A stretch of 7,191 nucleotides of DNA from Arenibacter sp963972175. Its GTDB lineage: Bacteria > Bacteroidota > Bacteroidia > Flavobacteriales > Flavobacteriaceae. The DNA lies in assembly GCA_963972175.1 (NCBI GenBank), contig CAXAVP010000221.1, forward strand, positions 1 through 7,191, read 5' to 3'. The first letter of the stretch is position 1. Each line of letters starts with the position of its first letter. Of this stretch, positions 5,184 to 7,191 are shown piece after piece. The notes beneath the pieces were generated by a model that was not told where the DNA came from, did no database searches, and was given only the letters and a program-made list of their open reading frames with translations. The position numbers were made by a program, and so were the translations under genes.

Positions 5184-6416
5184 CTACCTGAAACTTCTTG
5201 CCCTTTGCCATACCCTTACCACGACCGAACGTTTTCCCATCAGCATAAAAATACCAAGGGAAGCAAGTCCGCAAATAGCAAACCCAACAAAGAGCGGAAG
5301 TGTTGTCCCCAATATAAAAATACCTATATAGGTGGCAATAGGTATAGCGATCAAAGTAGATACAAAACCAGTAATGGCAGCCCCTATCCCTGCTATATGC
5401 CCTATAGGCTCCATAGCTATGGCCCTTAGATTTCCAAATAGAAACCCCAAAGTAAAGAACTGCAATGCCAAAAAGGTTATCAATATAGGTAAACTAGGAT
5501 TTTGGGTATTATGGAACAAGACCACATAAACTATGGAAATGGTACAGAATAAAATTAAGGATACCAACGCCAATCTCCTCATTCCAAATTTAACCACCAA
5601 AGTACCGTTCATCAAAGTAGACAAGCCCACGGATATAGCCAATCCGGCAAAAATAAATGGAAAACTATCAGCTAAACCGTATTGAGTTTCAAAAATCTGT
5701 TGTGCGGCGCTCAAATAAACCATAAAAGCCCCAGTAATAAGACCGGATACTATAGTAAACGCTACCGTTTCACGGTATCCAATAAGTTCCTTAAACCCAT
5801 CTATAAACACGTGACTGGAGAATTTAACCTTATATTCGGGCTTCAGTGTCTCGGGCTGTCTTTTCCAAAACCACACACCTACCACCATGGTAAAAAATAA
5901 CTGCATATAAAAAATTGCCTCCCACCCAAAATGATCCAAGAAAAATTTACCCATGGCAGGTGCTACAATGGGAACCAAAATAAAAAATGCCGTTACAAAA
6001 GACATAATTTTGGCCATATAGTCCCCTTTGTAGGAATCCCGGATCATGGAAATACTAATGGTCCTTGGAGCAGATAGGCCTATCCCTTGCAATATCCTAC
6101 CAAAAATCATCCATTCAAGGGAGGGAGCCAATACACAGATAACACTAGCAATGCTAAATAGAACAAAACCAATATACACTATGGGCTTTCTACCAAAACT
6201 ATCGGACAAAGGACCAAAAACCAATTGTCCAACTCCCAATCCCAAAAATATCATGGTAATCAACAATTGATTTTTAGTGGGATCCAAACTATTGATAGCC
6301 AACCCAATAGTGGCCATTGCTGGCAATATAGCATCGATAGTCAAGGCCACAATGGACATTAAAGAGGCCATTATGGCAACAAATTCAAATTGAGGCCTTT
6401 GTTGCGTTTTTTGCAT
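5184..6416 (-). CDS. Bcr/CflA-type multidrug efflux MFS transporter
   Basis: A 410-residue inner-membrane proton antiporter of the DHA1 group with about twelve helices. Family signs include SIVALTIDAILPAM in TM1 (21-34, with D28), the MFS motif A GPLSDSFGRK (68-77), motif B RILQGIG (107-113) and the antiporter motif C region LVPIVAPAMG (147-156). The family exports drugs such as bicyclomycin, chloramphenicol or sulfonamides; the substrate here cannot be read from sequence. The ATG at 6416 is preferred. It gives the usual Bcr head (MQK...FEFVAIMASLM), and a perfect -7 box lies just 4 nt upstream, so the ATG at 6455 would lie upstream of the transcript. The gene is convergent with the VOC gene, 137 bp apart. 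The C-terminus is basic (KRSVVVRVWQRARSFR), which is normal for a cytoplasmic tail. Confidence 0.88.
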   Translation of the reverse strand: MQKTQQRPQFEFVAIMASLMSIVALTIDAILPAMATIGLAINSLDPTKNQLLITMIFLGLGVGQLVFGPLSDSFGRKPIVYIGFVLFSIASVICVLAPSLEWMIFGRILQGIGLSAPRTISISMIRDSYKGDYMAKIMSFVTAFFILVPIVAPAMGKFFLDHFGWEAIFYMQLFFTMVVGVWFWKRQPETLKPEYKVKFSSHVFIDGFKELIGYRETVAFTIVSGLITGAFMVYLSAAQQIFETQYGLADSFPFIFAGLAISVGLSTLMNGTLVVKFGMRRLALVSLILFCTISIVYVVLFHNTQNPSLPILITFLALQFFTLGFLFGNLRAIAMEPIGHIAGIGAAITGFVSTLIAIPIATYIGIFILGTTLPLFVGFAICGLASLGIFMLMGKRSVVVRVWQRARSFR

Positions 6417-6420
6417 TGCA

Positions 6421-6428
6421 CAAAAGTA
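6421..6428 (-). promoter_or_regulatory. -7 promoter box of the MFS gene
   Basis: On the minus strand TACTTTTG is an exact match to TAnnTTTG and ends 4 nt before the ATG at 6416. The -33 region is poor (a TTT 17-19 bp upstream, but no TTG). If real, transcription starts at or within a base or two of the ATG, giving a leaderless message. Confidence 0.4.
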
Positions 6429-7001
6429 ACCATATGGCCTAAGAGAAACTACCATACTGTATTAAATAACATAATACTAACATTATTAAAACCTATTAAG
6501 TAGCCCCATGACGTCCTTCCTCCATTCAACCTCCCGTGCTCCTGCAATACAATGCCCGTTATTACCACCTGCATAGCTGGCTGTCCTAGCCTATTCTAAG
6601 GGGAAAAGTCAATAGCCATGTTCCAACTATTCTTTTAAATAATTAAAAAACAGCTCTGGGCAGCTAAAATCCGGTACCATACCATAAAGTGAAGTTATAC
6701 GCCCAAGGCCAAACAGGAGAACACAAATAGCTAGACATGGAACATAAAATCCCCCTGTGGCCACGTTGAGCACTGAGTAGAATGGTCGTTTTGAAGGCAC
6801 TTCAATTCTACTAGCTAATTGGGCATGACATCTCCCTACACTATTTGCCATTCTACCATAAAAACCTTAAATTAATGGACACAGTCCAGGTCTTTTTTCC
6901 CAGTTTCCATAAATATAAAGGGGCCGCTCATTAGAAAATAACAATAGTAGGTGGCATGATGAAACTAAGGGGTAAAAACATTTTCGCATTAAAATTGGTA
7001 T
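6429..7001. other. Long intergenic stretch without a convincing gene
   Basis: Between the MFS promoter and the promoter of the last gene no family is recognised. Two minus-strand frames look faintly protein-like. One is an ATG frame of 74 codons at 6851-6627 with a hydrophobic middle. The other is a start-less 34-codon frame at 6590-6486 containing ASYAGGNNGHCIAGAREVEW. Structured DNA includes a nested hairpin (6776-6812) and the palindrome GTGGCCAC (6757-6764). It may be decayed coding DNA or contain an unrecognised RNA. Confidence 0.4.
6776..6812. repeat. Nested hairpin
   Basis: Inner arms TTGAAG (6791-6796) and CTTCAA (6800-6805) pair perfectly over a 3-nt loop. Outer arms AGTAGAA (6776-6782) and TTCTACT (6806-6812) also pair perfectly, with an 8-nt bulge on the left side only. 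That makes 13 base pairs in 37 nt. There is no T-tract, so it is not an obvious terminator. Confidence 0.4.
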
Positions 7002-7009
7002 TACATTTG
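7002..7009 (+). promoter_or_regulatory. -7 promoter box of the last gene
   Basis: TACATTTG matches TAnnTTTG exactly. A TTTT run at 6981-6984, 17 bp upstream, is only a partial -33 box. Predicted transcription start is near 7013, about 25 nt before the ATG. A perfect 10-bp palindrome, GGCAATTGCC (7020-7029), lies in the leader. Confidence 0.45.
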
Positions 7010-7038
7010 ATTAACCATTGGCAATTGCCCAAACCGCT

Positions 7039-7191
7039 ATGAAAAAACAAACTTTAATTTATATACTTTTATTTTTTATACCTATTCTCTGCCCTGGGCA
7101 AAAATTGAGCAACACGGAAATTAAGAACCTTATAGACTCGTATAAAAAAGACATTCGTGGACCCTATAAAGAAATCCGTTGGTTCTGTACG
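7039..7191 (+). CDS. Secreted protein, N-terminal part; possibly a PEP/pyruvate-binding protein
   Basis: Only the first 51 residues are in the window; the gene runs off the right edge. Residues 1-20 are a clear signal peptide: a basic start (MKKQ), a hydrophobic core (TLIYILLFFIPIL) and a likely signal-peptidase I site around PG/Q. The only cysteine of this region (C18) has Leu before it, so it is not a canonical lipobox. The mature start NTEIKNLIDSYKKDIRGPY followed by KEIRWFC resembles the N-terminus of exported PEP/pyruvate-binding-domain proteins of Flavobacteriia, which carry a YKxDxRGPYKDIRWFCKDG-like segment. That identification is from memory and unproven here. The start follows a perfect -7 box and the reading frame is clean. 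It is probably monocistronic from its own promoter. Confidence 0.6.
   Translation, partial: MKKQTLIYILLFFIPILCPGQKLSNTEIKNLIDSYKKDIRGPYKEIRWFCT

Noticed and set aside
5136..5429. Plus-strand frames antisense to the MFS gene (also at 5332-5529, 5682-5900, 6046-6270)
   Set aside because: They are antisense shadows of a clear transporter gene and resemble no known protein.
6417..6455. 13-residue N-terminal extension of the MFS protein
   Set aside because: Its start lies upstream of a perfect -7 box, and the extension does not resemble the family's N-terminus.
6627..6851. Minus-strand 74-codon ATG frame with a hydrophobic middle
   Set aside because: No family recognised and no promoter box seen upstream; it lies over the nested hairpin at 6776-6812. 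Could be a relic, but unsupported as a gene.

Overview
The window looks like a chromosomal segment from a marine or environmental Flavobacteriia (Bacteroidota). Three things support this. The DNA is AT-rich. Putative promoters match the Bacteroidota -33/-7 type (TTTG or TTG, then TAnnTTTG). Starts are preceded by A-rich leaders instead of Shine-Dalgarno sequences. The protein families also fit (DUF6428, a long LMW-PTP-type ArsC, DUF3050). No rRNA, tRNA, CRISPR array or intact insertion sequence is visible.

Layout: 1-452 holds no intact gene, but has coding-like debris on the minus strand and an 11-bp inverted repeat. 453-1241 is a DUF3050 (haem-oxygenase-fold) gene with its own promoter. 1423-3994 is a four-gene arsenic operon on the plus strand: arsR-type repressor, DUF6428 protein, thioredoxin-type arsenate reductase, ACR3 arsenite efflux permease. 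It ends in a hairpin that overlaps the acr3 stop codon. 3995-4318 is non-coding and hairpin-rich, with a 60-codon open minus frame. 4319-4633 is a small glycine-rich membrane protein and 4672-5046 a VOC-fold protein. Convergent to these, a Bcr/CflA-type MFS drug exporter runs on the minus strand (5184-6416). 6417-7038 is a long stretch with no convincing gene but with several palindromes. At 7039 a secreted protein begins and runs off the window.

Functionally, the core is arsenic resistance: arsenate is reduced in the cytoplasm by ArsC and the resulting arsenite is exported by ACR3 under an arsenite-responsive repressor. The uncharacterised member is the DUF6428 protein. Like the repressor it ends in a Cys-Cys pair, and a partial copy of the arsR promoter-region sequence precedes its gene. 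These two features are the best leads to something not fully described. The rest of the window (MFS exporter, VOC protein, DUF3050 protein) is typical accessory or detoxification content. No clearly unprecedented system is visible.
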